From Paenibacillus massiliensis 2301065 = DSM 16942 (lineage in GTDB: Bacteria > Bacillota > Bacilli > Paenibacillales > Paenibacillaceae), in contig NZ_KB898204.1 in the NCBI RefSeq assembly GCF_000377505.1, forward strand, positions 1 to 64,000: DNA of 64,000 nt. Direction: 5' to 3'. Each line of letters opens with the position of its first letter. Within the stretch, counting starts at the first letter, position 1. The position numbers were made by a program, and so were the translations under genes. Shown piece by piece: positions 35,992 through 45,138 of this stretch. The notes below the pieces were generated by a model. It saw nothing but the letters and a program-made list of their open reading frames with translations. It did no database searches and was not told the DNA's origin.

Positions 35992-36807
35992 TTACATTAA
36001 CTTACTACGCCAGTCCGTCTTCGGATACATAAAGCCCAGAGCAATGCCACCCAGCATGCTTGGCAGCAGGATGAACGCAATAAATTTTAGTGTCAGCATA
36101 CCACTCACCTCTACATGTCCATGAACAGGACCAAGCAGCTGTGTGAAGGTCATCATCGCAGTATGGAACCCTACCGCCGTCCACACGGTGCCCGATACAG
36201 CCCGCAGATACCCCAGAATGAGCGCGAACCCAGGAATGAATTGAATCTGCTCCCATGAATACATAGCCCCAACGAGCCAAGCAAACAAGGAGAACAGTAG
36301 TACTTGTACCAGCACTACAGCCCATTGTGGAAGGAAGACATGCAAGCTTCTATAGATCACTCCGCGAAAAATCAACTCCTCTGGCAGGGCCTCAATCAGC
36401 AATACTGTCAGCGCCAATAGAAGCAGACTTCCCACAATCTCAGTCATCGAAAATGGGGACAGCTCGATCTGTGCCCAACCCATGGCTACACATAATGCGA
36501 CTCCGAAGGAGGCAGGAATGAGCCATAACAAGAAGCCGAAGACGAAGGAAGTGATCCCGGCACTTGACCACCTCACCCCCAGCTCACTCCAATTTACTTT
36601 GCGCAGACGGCGTATCCCTTCAAGTAGAAGCATGCTCAGCACAGCAGTCGCCACTCCCGTCAGAAGACGCATGCCACGACTATAATCTGGCCCCACAGCC
36701 GTAAAATGAATCCAGTTCACCAATCTCCAGAGGAGAGGGGCAGAAATCAGTATTATGCAAAGACTTCCGACGACGCTACGTAACTCCCGTGAGTATGTAC
36801 TATTCAT
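35992..36807 (-). CDS. CPBP (CAAX-protease-like) intramembrane metalloprotease
   Basis: The 271-residue membrane protein has about seven helices. The family motifs are PEELIFRG (EExxxR) near residue 150, and GFH, the downstream histidine, near 232 after SGTVWTAV. In bacteria such proteins cleave membrane peptides, give immunity to bacteriocins or release anti-sigma factors; the role here is unknown. The ATG at 36807 follows AAGGAG; a start at 36843 would be less likely. Confidence 0.85.
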   Translation of the reverse strand: MNSTYSRELRSVVGSLCIILISAPLLWRLVNWIHFTAVGPDYSRGMRLLTGVATAVLSMLLLEGIRRLRKVNWSELGVRWSSAGITSFVFGFLLWLIPASFGVALCVAMGWAQIELSPFSMTEIVGSLLLLALTVLLIEALPEELIFRGVIYRSLHVFLPQWAVVLVQVLLFSLFAWLVGAMYSWEQIQFIPGFALILGYLRAVSGTVWTAVGFHTAMMTFTQLLGPVHGHVEVSGMLTLKFIAFILLPSMLGGIALGFMYPKTDWRSKLM

Positions 36808-36918
36808 ATATGCTCCTTTCTGTATTAGGTCAGTTTGGGTCATAATAGTTCTTCTATCCCTTTGTGAATCTCACCGATTCATTTAGCACTTCACCAAGCG
36901 AATGATCATTCGATAAAA

Positions 36919-36949
36919 AAGCCTGACGCTTCACTAAAACGTCAGGCTT
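36919..36949 (-). terminator. Terminator of the DinB-like gene
   Basis: A 10-bp stem AAGCCTGACG / CGTCAGGCTT followed by TTTTTT on the minus strand, 18 bp after the stop codon. Confidence 0.8.
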
Positions 36950-36966
36950 AATCTTGATTATCAACA

Positions 36967-37473
36967 CTACGACTTGGCTTGCGCCGCCTTCATGGCTGCC
37001 GTCTCTTCCTCGTTCGGCCCGTATATCCCCGGTGCTACCAGCCCTGCCTGACGCATCAGGATCGTGAGTTGGGCACGGTGGTGAATCTGATGGCGAACAA
37101 GTGTGTTCAACACGCCAGCGACAGTCGTGTCAATGACGCCGAACAATTTGATCGTCTGTGGCAGCTTGTCATCCTGATCCGCCCAATGTGCGCTCATTTC
37201 CGCAACTACCGCCTCGCTGGCGCGGCGATACGCTTGTGCGATCGCTGATGCGGAGCCTTGCTCAGGAGCTGGGACCTCCTGTTGAAATCCGATCTGATTC
37301 ACAAAAAAAGGTACGCTCTGCACGATATGCCACGCAATTTCGCCAATCGTACGAGGCTGCTCATTCGATACCGCCTGGCTCAGCGAGGTGTCCGTCAGCT
37401 TGTCCAGCACTTGCAGCGTAAGCGCAGCTTCCTGCTTCCAATCGTTCAAAAATCCATTGATAGTCGTATACAT
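36967..37473 (-). CDS. DinB-family protein
   Basis: The 168-residue four-helix protein carries the three metal-binding histidines of the DinB/YfiT fold: AWHIVQS near residue 48, and HQIHHRAQL near 130 with two. Family members include thiol S-transferases (such as bacillithiol transferases) and uncharacterised damage-inducible proteins. It is monocistronic with its own terminator. No activity can be named from sequence. Confidence 0.85.
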   Translation of the reverse strand: MYTTINGFLNDWKQEAALTLQVLDKLTDTSLSQAVSNEQPRTIGEIAWHIVQSVPFFVNQIGFQQEVPAPEQGSASAIAQAYRRASEAVVAEMSAHWADQDDKLPQTIKLFGVIDTTVAGVLNTLVRHQIHHRAQLTILMRQAGLVAPGIYGPNEEETAAMKAAQAKS

Positions 37474-37691
37474 CTGTCACACTCTCCTCTAATTATAAGC
37501 TTCAACACACGTAACTTTCCTATTCCACACCGTTTTTTAGAAAGACTTGCCTTATTATTATATCGGACTCAGAAAGATGTTTCCAAAAAGGAGTTTAGTC
37601 CGCATAGTTATGATCGATTCTATATTGAATTCCGCTCGCTTTCCATCCCGACTTGCAGATTCGATGAATGGGCTCCGATAAGCGTGTCTCC

Positions 37692-38321
37692 CTAGGCAGC
37701 CTTGGTCTGGAAGAGCTTGATGCCCATGACGATAAAAATCAGGCCGGTAATCTTGTTCAAAATCAGCTCTACCTTCGGATTCTCTCGCAGCTTGTTCGTG
37801 AGTAGCGCTGAGAAGAATGCCACAAGTAAGCACCACAGCGTGCCCGTCAGGACGAAGGTAAGCCCCAGGATAATGAATGGCAAGGACCCATAAATCTGGT
37901 TCGGAGCAATGAACTGCGGAATGAACGAGATGAAGAAGAGCGCGACCTTCGGATTGGTCACATTCGTAATGAGTCCCTGGACATAAATCTTCTTGTAGGA
38001 GGCTTCCTTTTTGTGCGCCAGCTCAAAGCTGGACGAACGTTGCATCAGCATACGAATGCCCAGGTATACCAGATACCCTGCCCCTATCAGCTTCACTGCT
38101 GTGAATAGCATAACCGATGTGGTCAGTAGCAGCGATAACCCGACGGCAGCCAAAAAGGTATGTACCAGAATGCCCGAGGAAATGCCCAGCACAGAGTAAA
38201 GGCCCGCCTTTTTTCCCTGCGACACGCTTCGACTTACGATATACATCGTATCAGCTCCGGGGGTGAAATTCACAAGCAAAGCCGTAATCACAAACAGTCC
38301 AAAATGTGTAATACCTATCAC
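37692..38321 (-). CDS. LysE/RhtB-family amino acid exporter
   Basis: The 209-residue membrane protein has six helices. It carries the N-terminal PGADTMYIVSRSVSQGKKAG motif and the central NVTNPKVALFFISFIPQF, both typical for RhtB/LysE exporters of homoserine, threonine or lysine. GTG at 38321 is preferred as start because GGAG lies nine bases upstream; a TTG at 38336 is the alternative. Monocistronic. Confidence 0.88.
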   Translation of the reverse strand: MIGITHFGLFVITALLVNFTPGADTMYIVSRSVSQGKKAGLYSVLGISSGILVHTFLAAVGLSLLLTTSVMLFTAVKLIGAGYLVYLGIRMLMQRSSSFELAHKKEASYKKIYVQGLITNVTNPKVALFFISFIPQFIAPNQIYGSLPFIILGLTFVLTGTLWCLLVAFFSALLTNKLRENPKVELILNKITGLIFIVMGIKLFQTKAA

Positions 38322-38490
38322 GGTTACCCACTCCAATCCCTGTCTCTTGTTATCTGTCTATTTTAAATTTAGCTCATTCTATCATGAAAATAGGAGAAGA
38401 GCTTGCATGTTATGCATACATATCGAGATTTTCCAAGCAAAACATAGGTAAGGAACGAAGGTAGTCTGCCTAGCAAATACATAGCAAAAA

Positions 38491-38522
38491 AAGCCGAATT
38501 CCTGTTAGGAGAAACTCGGCTT
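38491..38522 (-). terminator. Terminator of the 38.6-39.8 kb gene
   Basis: AAGCCGA / TCGGCTT with an 18-nt loop and seven Ts on the minus strand. Confidence 0.7.
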
Positions 38523-38597
38523 AAGAATGCTACTTGTACATTCCGAAATCGCACTGACGCTGCCGGTGGCCACGTGCTTTTATGAACTCGCACCACA

Positions 38598-39779
38598 TTA
38601 ATTAGTACCATCATCATCATTCAGATGCATATAATAACTATAACTCCAACGACCGTTAGCATAATCCATAAAGATCAAAGCTGGAAATATCGACTGTTCC
38701 TTCTCTTCACCCTCTCTAACCTGACTCCATTCCATAGTCGCTTGGACTACTGCTTCCCTTTCACCGAGAAAAACTACTCGCTCGTCTGAAAGCTGATACG
38801 TAGTATCGGTATTATTAAAGCCGTATTTAAAGGTGTGCTCCCATGAGAAAACACCCTCACCCCAAGTCTGAATCTCGGCTGGGGAAGTATATTGACGTGT
38901 CAATTCTAAATCCTCTGTGTTATAAGCCTTAAAATAACTAGTTAGATCAGACAAAACCTCCGCCTGCTTCTTGTCGGAATTCTGCTTAATAGCCGTTGCT
39001 TTGGCATCAATATCGCTGGGAAGTGTCCATTGAAACAAAGTTACCTCAGATCTAGCCACCTTCCACATTCCATCTTCCCATCGAATCTCCAAATTGTATT
39101 TATGTAGTCGATTCAGCACATCTGTGTTCTCAACATAGGTTACGCGCACATCTGCTTCCGTAGCAGATGTGAATTCAATGTGATCTACAGTTGCGGTGTA
39201 CTCCCGAAGTGGCACTTCACTATGCAACTGATACGACTGATAATCGTAATCCGATGAATAGTATCCCCGCTCAAGATTATCGAAAGTCAGTAGATCTACA
39301 CTAAAAGTCTTGTCATATTTCCAGACAAGCTCTCGAATAGCTTCCATCTGGCCATCACCATAAGGATTCATACTAACAGTCTGCTTGACGGGGTCATATT
39401 CCACAGAATGCTCCATAAAATATCCCAGCAAACGAACAGAAATGAATGGTTTGTCATCCATTAGAAAAACGGGTGTATCCATATAATAGCGACCATTAAA
39501 TTCAATCGTATCATCGGTAGCCCAGAAGATGAGCTCGTGTCCGTTAATTTCTGTTATGATTTCCTGAAACTCTGGATCATAGGACACCTTGTAGCCGAGC
39601 TTAGAGAAGAATTCCTGTGCCTGTACATACAACCTCCCCTTTTTCATAACTGTGTGCACTCCGACCAGCTTGTCGTGATTAACATACAACTGAACGGGCT
39701 TCTCAGCAGCCTTTGCGACTCCCGGCATCGTTACAGCTAGAGAAATAGAAAATAGTAGACCCCAAAGCTTCCTTAACAT
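38598..39779 (-). CDS. Secreted stalk-domain protein, unknown function
   Basis: The 393-residue protein has a signal peptide ending near GVAKA-AEKP. A copper-amine-oxidase-N-like stalk domain follows (residues ~30-140, with FISVRLLGYFMEHSVEYDP). The C-terminal half contains two NTF2/SnoaL-like alpha+beta segments with aromatic strands, such as ATVDHIEFTSATEADVRVTY and QATMEWSQVR. It has no catalytic motif and was not recognised beyond the stalk domain. The ATG at 39779 with AGGAAG upstream is preferred to the GTG at 39797. Confidence 0.75.
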   Translation of the reverse strand: MLRKLWGLLFSISLAVTMPGVAKAAEKPVQLYVNHDKLVGVHTVMKKGRLYVQAQEFFSKLGYKVSYDPEFQEIITEINGHELIFWATDDTIEFNGRYYMDTPVFLMDDKPFISVRLLGYFMEHSVEYDPVKQTVSMNPYGDGQMEAIRELVWKYDKTFSVDLLTFDNLERGYYSSDYDYQSYQLHSEVPLREYTATVDHIEFTSATEADVRVTYVENTDVLNRLHKYNLEIRWEDGMWKVARSEVTLFQWTLPSDIDAKATAIKQNSDKKQAEVLSDLTSYFKAYNTEDLELTRQYTSPAEIQTWGEGVFSWEHTFKYGFNNTDTTYQLSDERVVFLGEREAVVQATMEWSQVREGEEKEQSIFPALIFMDYANGRWSYSYYMHLNDDDGTN

Positions 39780-39888
39780 ACAACACTTCCTAACCACTTG
39801 ATATATTCCTAATGCCCTGGCTCTACACTCGCATCAATCTGAATTAAGGCACTAGATTCACTAGTTATATATCGGCAGATGTGGAGCT

Positions 39889-40044
39889 TTAAGGTAGCCC
39901 GAATTTTATGAGCAGGAGTACACGGTCCCTGAAAGGACTGAACGGATGACGATGCCCTGGGAAGTCTTGACGCACTTCATACTGTCCGAGCTTCCCCAAT
40001 CCGTCCATGTAAGCTTCAAGGGGATGGGCGTCGCTGCCATTCGG
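39889..40044 (-). pseudogene. C-terminal fragment of a metallo-beta-lactamase-fold hydrolase
   Basis: One minus-strand frame reads NGSDAHPLEAYMDGLGKL and then FPGHRHPFSPFRDRV up to a TAA. This resembles the C-terminal part of MBL-fold hydrolases, where a late histidine in (P)xHxxPF is a metal ligand. Upstream the frame is closed and no N-terminal half is present in the 39780-40151 gap. It is a decayed remnant beside the 3' end of the biosynthetic operon. The identification rests on about 50 residues. Confidence 0.5.
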
Positions 40045-40151
40045 CCAGCCTCATCACCTTATCCCCCAAATAACGACCGGAATCTCATCTTTTAACGCGA
40101 GGGAAGAACCGTATACGAATTTTTGCTTCAAATACAGCACGTACACTCTTG

Positions 40152-41456
40152 CTAGATCTGCTGGAGCGTATTCGGCACGATCAGACGCTGATGACGCATG
40201 GCATCCTTCCCATTGCCAGGTTCCCGGATCACATATACCTGCCCACCGGCTGCAAGCAGCTCTGTTGGAGATGGATGACCTAGAAAATCAACAGGGCTAT
40301 AGCTGAGTCCGTACGCGCCCGCATTAGGAATAACAATGTAGTCGTCCTCCCTGATGAGTGGCAGCTTCGCTTTCCGAACAAGACAATCCTCGGGAGTACA
40401 GAGGGGGCCAACGACGGTGATTTCCTCCTCCTGCTGCCTGGCCTCTCCAGCTTTATCCACGTCCGGCTGCTGCTTGTGTGCGCTGAAGACCTTTACCGGA
40501 AAATTATCGCGCAGCCTGCGGCCCCGGAAAGCTGCGGAAGCGTAATGGTTCATGCCTCCATCCGTGACGGCAAACTTTTCTCCTTTGGATGTTTTGGTAT
40601 ACAGTACCTTTGTCACATACATTCCGGAACAGGCGACCAGGTACCTACCACTCTCAATAATCAGACGGACGCCTGGCATACGCTGCACCGCCTCTGCCGC
40701 CAATCCGTTGAGATACTGGAGCACTTGATCCATATCGAGCGACTGTTCGTGAGCAAAATAAGGAATGCCAAAGCCGCCGCCCAGATTAATGCTATGAATA
40801 GGCAGGCCGTATTTCTCACCAATCTCCCCGGCAAGTCTGACGGTATTCGCAAACGATCCAATAATCTCCTCTGCCTTCAGCATCTGAGTGCCTGTGTAGA
40901 TCTGGATGCCCTGAAATTGAATATGTCTACATTCCTGCAAAGCTGCAAAGAAAACGTCCAGTTGGGATTCATCCACACCAAACGGGCGGGCTGCCCCACC
41001 CATTTTTATCGTCGCCCCGGATACATCCGCGTCAGGATTAATGCGGACGGCTGCTCGCACATGGACACCGCTTCGTGCCGCCACTTTTTCCAGCAGCCGC
41101 AGCTCCCGGACCGATTCAACATTGACGCATCCGATTCCTGTCTCAGCAGCCTCATTCAGCTCAGATTCGGTTTTCCCCGGCCCAGCAAAAATGATATCCT
41201 TCGGCTCATAGCCTGCAGTAAGAGCTGTATACAGCTCTCCTGACGATGCAATCTCCGCCCCGCAGCCAAGGGAGCAGAGCAGCGCAGCGATGCTGACATT
41301 TCCGTTCGCCTTCAGCGCATAATGCAGTTTGACTGAAGGATGCAGACGGGCGAGTATACTCCGTACATGGGAGTACAGAGCATCTCCGTCATATAGAAAA
41401 AACGGGGTCCTGTGGCTCCGTGTTACGGACAACAGTTGATCATCGGATAGATTCAT
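40152..41456 (-). CDS. Fold-III PLP decarboxylase (diaminopimelate/ornithine decarboxylase family, BtrK-like)
   Basis: The 434-residue protein has the PLP lysine Lys49 in LHYALKANG, the phosphate loop LGGGFGIPY near 225, ESGRYLV near 270 and the catalytic cysteine in GPLCTPEDC. The position usually held by a His before the GxQ motif reads IYTGTQ, as in divergent specialised-metabolism members rather than primary LysA. In butirosin assembly BtrK of this family decarboxylates glutamate while it is bound to an acyl carrier protein. Position as last gene of an operon with two ACPs and two ATP-grasp ligases supports a similar carrier-bound role. A free amino acid substrate is the alternative. Confidence 0.85.
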   Translation of the reverse strand: MNLSDDQLLSVTRSHRTPFFLYDGDALYSHVRSILARLHPSVKLHYALKANGNVSIAALLCSLGCGAEIASSGELYTALTAGYEPKDIIFAGPGKTESELNEAAETGIGCVNVESVRELRLLEKVAARSGVHVRAAVRINPDADVSGATIKMGGAARPFGVDESQLDVFFAALQECRHIQFQGIQIYTGTQMLKAEEIIGSFANTVRLAGEIGEKYGLPIHSINLGGGFGIPYFAHEQSLDMDQVLQYLNGLAAEAVQRMPGVRLIIESGRYLVACSGMYVTKVLYTKTSKGEKFAVTDGGMNHYASAAFRGRRLRDNFPVKVFSAHKQQPDVDKAGEARQQEEEITVVGPLCTPEDCLVRKAKLPLIREDDYIVIPNAGAYGLSYSPVDFLGHPSPTELLAAGGQVYVIREPGNGKDAMRHQRLIVPNTLQQI

Positions 41457-41469
41457 GAAATCCTCTCCT

Positions 41470-42504
41470 TCACTTTACCCTGCTCTGGCGGGCCGATTGG
41501 TAAATGGAATCCAGCAGCCTGATCCGTTCTGCCGATTCCCCGAAAGGAACAGGAGCAGCTGTCCCATGGACCATCCGGCAAAAGTAATCGAGCTGATTCA
41601 CATAATAATTCATGGGCCGGAATTCGGCTTTGGCGGACAGCTCGCTGGACCGGCGAATACGCAGCGTCATTTTATAAAATCCAAGATTCGCACGGAAGCA
41701 GTCATTCAGCGAAACGACCGCATCGTCGAAGGTCAGGGTGTGGGAGCAGCGGTAAGGTCGCTCAAATGAGCATAGGGCCGTCGCCCTCAAGCCGTCCGGG
41801 TACTCCGCCTGCGCCTGAAAGGTCCAATCACAGCCGCCCGGCCCATCGAAGGAGGATTGTCCTTGAAAGCTGGCCCCGTCCAATCCAACCAGCATCTGCA
41901 AAAACTGAAGCCAGTACACACCCAAATCTCTGAAACAGCCCCCTCCCTGCTCCGGACGGCTGCGGTAGTTGTCTTTATGCCCGTTTTTGGCCGGGATGCA
42001 CAGACTGGTGTCTACCGAGCGCAGCCTGCCGAAGCTAAGGTCGCTTACCATAGTACGGAGCTTGTCCTGCCAGGGATGATACCTGACCATGACCCCTTCT
42101 AGCAGGTATGGCCCACCTGCCCGCAGGGCCGACTCGATCAGGTCCAGTTCATCTGTGTGCAGGCATAGCGGCTTTTCGACCAGTACGTGCTTGCCTGCGC
42201 TCAGCGCCTTTGCAATCCATTCCGCATGCAGATCGTTACTAAGTGCAATATATACGGCATCGACCTCACTGTCGTTTAATAACTCTGCAGGGGTCCGGTG
42301 CACCGTGCGGATGCCGTACTGCTCAGCCATCAACTCGGCTTTTGCGGCAGTCCGGTTCGCAACGGCCACAATAGCCGAATGCTCCACATAGCGGGCAGGA
42401 TCAAGCAACGCACGCGGTACGATGGACGAGCAGCCAATGACGCCGAACTTGACGGGCTCTCCGGCCGGGGAAGGCGGCACCCATGCTTCTGCGACAGCGT
42501 TCAT
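41470..42504 (-). CDS. Gfo/Idh/MocA-family oxidoreductase
   Basis: The 344-residue protein has a Rossmann N-terminus KFGVIGCSSIVPRALL and the family EKP motif in VLVEKPLCLHTDEL near residue 105. Its C-terminal domain contains RSRPEQGGGCFRDLGVYWLQ. Members oxidise or reduce sugar hydroxyls with NAD(P), for example making 3-keto sugars before transamination. The ATG overlaps the stop of the glycosyltransferase gene. Between a glycosyltransferase and a PLP decarboxylase it probably modifies a sugar or cyclitol of the product. Confidence 0.88.
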   Translation of the reverse strand: MNAVAEAWVPPSPAGEPVKFGVIGCSSIVPRALLDPARYVEHSAIVAVANRTAAKAELMAEQYGIRTVHRTPAELLNDSEVDAVYIALSNDLHAEWIAKALSAGKHVLVEKPLCLHTDELDLIESALRAGGPYLLEGVMVRYHPWQDKLRTMVSDLSFGRLRSVDTSLCIPAKNGHKDNYRSRPEQGGGCFRDLGVYWLQFLQMLVGLDGASFQGQSSFDGPGGCDWTFQAQAEYPDGLRATALCSFERPYRCSHTLTFDDAVVSLNDCFRANLGFYKMTLRIRRSSELSAKAEFRPMNYYVNQLDYFCRMVHGTAAPVPFGESAERIRLLDSIYQSARQSRVK

Positions 42505-43643
42505 CAGCTCCCCTCCTCCACATCGGGAACGGTCTGCGCAGAGTACAGGCCAAGGCGCTGAGCCAGCAGCCGCGAGCATTCCGGGGTCCGCTTTTTCGTT
42601 TCCAGCATGTCCTTATGCATCTTCTCCAGAATATCCGCACCGCCTCCGTATTCCGAGAGCCAGCGCTCGTAGCGGATACCGAATCCAAGCTCCTCCCACA
42701 GATCTGCATTGTCTTTCTCATGCGCACCGAAAGGCTCCAGCATGATCAGTGGTGTCGCGGATGCAAAGGAATCTGTCATGGTTCCCCCTCCTGGCTTGCT
42801 GACAATGGCCTTCATCTGACGCTGCCGCACATACAACAGGTGATATTCTTGCTCATTGCGGTACAGGACTTCTTCGCCAGAGTGGACCTCGGCAAACGGT
42901 GGGAAGCTGTGTCTACCGTCCGCTCCGGTCTGCCATGTCCGCCATTGCGGATCCATCCGGTAATATTTGCGGCTACCGGCCTGTTCGTCAGGAGCGTCAT
43001 CGTTATAGAGCATGATATCAAGCCCATAGCCGGCCGCTTCCAGCTCGTCCAGCTTGTCGCGATAGGTGCCCATGCCCCAGCCGCCGCCGTGAATGAACAA
43101 CCGATGCTCCCGTTCCCTATAAGATACAAGGGGAACAGACACATCAATATAGCAGTTAATGCTGCCTGTGGCATGGTCAAACAGAGTAAGCTGACCGCAG
43201 CCTTCAGCAAATTGCGGCCGGTGGCGCATTAAATTTTTCCAGGAAGGGGATGGCGTAGAATCCATGTACAGCAGCTCAATGTGCAGAGGAACCCCGCTCC
43301 GCCGGGACCGGTATTCCTCCAGAACGTACATCCAGTGGCCTGACAGGCAAATAAAATGGCGTCGATCCTCCTCGCACCATAAAGACAGGAGCTGCTCCAA
43401 AGCTTCCAAATCAATGGATTCACTCATATCCTGCGGGATTTTTTGTGACATCAGTGCAATCTTGAAGTTGTCATGATAGGCTTTACGATTCTGGTCCACC
43501 TTGGTACGCGCCGATTCTGGCAGCACATTCTCGAATACATGAACGGCCGTACCCATGCCAAGTCTGCTCAGTCCTGCTTCAATCAGCAATCCGGGCGTGT
43601 AGAATCCCAACCCGAAGCCAGAGCATAATATCGTAACCTTCAT
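42504..43643 (-). CDS. GT-B glycosyltransferase-like protein
   Basis: The 379-residue protein has an N-terminal ILCSGFGLGFYTPGLLIEAG, like the donor-side start of GT-B enzymes, and the C-terminal KPGGGTMTDSFASATPLIML with a following EPFGAHEKDN. This matches the nucleotide-sugar loop of MurG/UDP-glycosyltransferase relatives. Sequence between is divergent. It likely transfers a sugar to the carrier-built product or acceptor. The stop is shared with the start of the oxidoreductase gene, which fits coupled sugar steps. Donor and acceptor unknown. Confidence 0.75.
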   Translation of the reverse strand: MKVTILCSGFGLGFYTPGLLIEAGLSRLGMGTAVHVFENVLPESARTKVDQNRKAYHDNFKIALMSQKIPQDMSESIDLEALEQLLSLWCEEDRRHFICLSGHWMYVLEEYRSRRSGVPLHIELLYMDSTPSPSWKNLMRHRPQFAEGCGQLTLFDHATGSINCYIDVSVPLVSYREREHRLFIHGGGWGMGTYRDKLDELEAAGYGLDIMLYNDDAPDEQAGSRKYYRMDPQWRTWQTGADGRHSFPPFAEVHSGEEVLYRNEQEYHLLYVRQRQMKAIVSKPGGGTMTDSFASATPLIMLEPFGAHEKDNADLWEELGFGIRYERWLSEYGGGADILEKMHKDMLETKKRTPECSRLLAQRLGLYSAQTVPDVEEGS

Positions 43644-43695
43644 TTCCCTTCCTCCCAGCTTTTTCGAAATATGAATGTCTGTTCACCCATGCCAG

Positions 43696-45090
43696 CTAAT
43701 TTAATACAGCAAACTGGTTATCAGCCAAAAAATGCTCCAGCCGCTGAGTCAATTGTGCCTTTCTGTCCTGATTCTCGGCGATCATCGCCAGGTAGAGCCG
43801 CCCTTTTCCTTTTCGTCCCGTGTCTGTGCCTCCATTCATACCGTTGTCAGGATTGGACGCATCCCTCCCTCCTGTATTCACGTACAGCGTATTGGCCGAC
43901 AGCGGCATCACGCCCTCTTCACGGCTGTCCGTGAACAGCAGCTTCGCCTGCTCCAGCTTGTCCAGCAGGGCCTCGTACGATAGCGCCCCCTGATGGGACA
44001 GCGTATAATTGGTCATGCTGCCGAGCAGCGAGCGCTCCGTCAGGAACACATCAAGGTGGTGCTTGATCAGGCTCATGGAACGCCGCGCATTGATCTCGAC
44101 AATTTCTTCAAGGCTTCCGTCTCTAAGCGTCATGGAATCGACACACACATCCCCGAAGTAACCGTCCATCCACAGCTGTCTGCCAATCGCCTTCATGAAC
44201 GAAAAATAACCTTTGTCCTCCAGCATCTCCATAAATCCTGCATCAGGCAGCAGCGACTCTCTGTAGGAAAAGCTTGAATTGGCCAGCAGCTGCACGGATA
44301 CAATCTCCACCTCACCTGCTTCGGACACAACAAATTGGCAGGAAAAATCCTGCTCCTTCTCCAGAAAAGGCTCCAATATGAAGCATACTCTCTTCCCCTT
44401 CCGCTCCTGCTGCCTCAGATACGCCACGATCCGTTCCAGCATTTGTAGTGAAGTGATATGCAGATTGCCCTTGCCGGATACGCCAAAATCATCCTTTACC
44501 AGAAAAGTGCCTTCCATTAGCAGCTTCCGCCCTTCCTGCTCCAATTCATCGGCACTCGTGACGATCTGGCCGGGATTGCTCAGTCCCAAGCGCTCTTTCA
44601 ACCTAGAGGAGTAAGTCTTGGCGTTCACTTTGCGGACTGACTCAAGAGACGGCTGATGAAGGCGGATACCCCACGCTTTTGCCGCTTCCTCCGTGTAAGG
44701 AAGGTAGGCAAACGGGGCGAGCAGGCCATCCTGCAAATCCGGCAGCCCCGGCACACCGTCTTCCCGGCGCTGGCAGAGCAGCTCGAAGACGGAAGCAGAT
44801 GAGCCTAGCACAACGGTTTCATCATAGGACAGATCATGCGCATTGACAGCAGGCCTGAAGCCGAATCCAGATATATACTGCCAGTGTACAGGGGACATGG
44901 CGTAACGGGTAAGCAGCACATCCTCCTGCCCGCAGAAGCAGAACAGCAGCTCATCCATGGCGGCGACAATCGCCGCACCAGACCGATCCGGCAGAGTGGG
45001 CAGGGACGCTGTATCTGGATCTTTCCAATAAGCCTCCGCCTCAAACGTTCCCATAAATATGCGCTTCAGTGTAGGTACATCCGGTGTCAT
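43696..45090 (-). CDS. ATP-grasp ligase 2 of the biosynthetic operon
   Basis: The 464-residue protein has an ATP-grasp fold at residues ~170-360. It shows the glycine-rich loop FLVKDDFGVSGKGNLHI near 197, the metal-binding EIVEINARRSMSLI near 335, and a C-terminal extension. ATP-grasp enzymes activate a carboxylate as acyl phosphate and join it to an amine or thiol; BtrJ of butirosin loads glutamate onto an ACP. It is one of two different ATP-grasp genes in the operon, suggesting two ligation steps. GGGAGG precedes the ATG. Confidence 0.85.
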   Translation of the reverse strand: MTPDVPTLKRIFMGTFEAEAYWKDPDTASLPTLPDRSGAAIVAAMDELLFCFCGQEDVLLTRYAMSPVHWQYISGFGFRPAVNAHDLSYDETVVLGSSASVFELLCQRREDGVPGLPDLQDGLLAPFAYLPYTEEAAKAWGIRLHQPSLESVRKVNAKTYSSRLKERLGLSNPGQIVTSADELEQEGRKLLMEGTFLVKDDFGVSGKGNLHITSLQMLERIVAYLRQQERKGKRVCFILEPFLEKEQDFSCQFVVSEAGEVEIVSVQLLANSSFSYRESLLPDAGFMEMLEDKGYFSFMKAIGRQLWMDGYFGDVCVDSMTLRDGSLEEIVEINARRSMSLIKHHLDVFLTERSLLGSMTNYTLSHQGALSYEALLDKLEQAKLLFTDSREEGVMPLSANTLYVNTGGRDASNPDNGMNGGTDTGRKGKGRLYLAMIAENQDRKAQLTQRLEHFLADNQFAVLN

Positions 45091-45138
45091 TCACTCTTCC
45101 CTCCCTAGAAATAAGAATGTAGCTCCTTCCCGCTCCAG

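Noticed and set aside
42483..43232. Plus-strand open frame of about 249 codons
   Set aside because: Antisense to the glycosyltransferase gene in a GC-rich stretch; no start signal.
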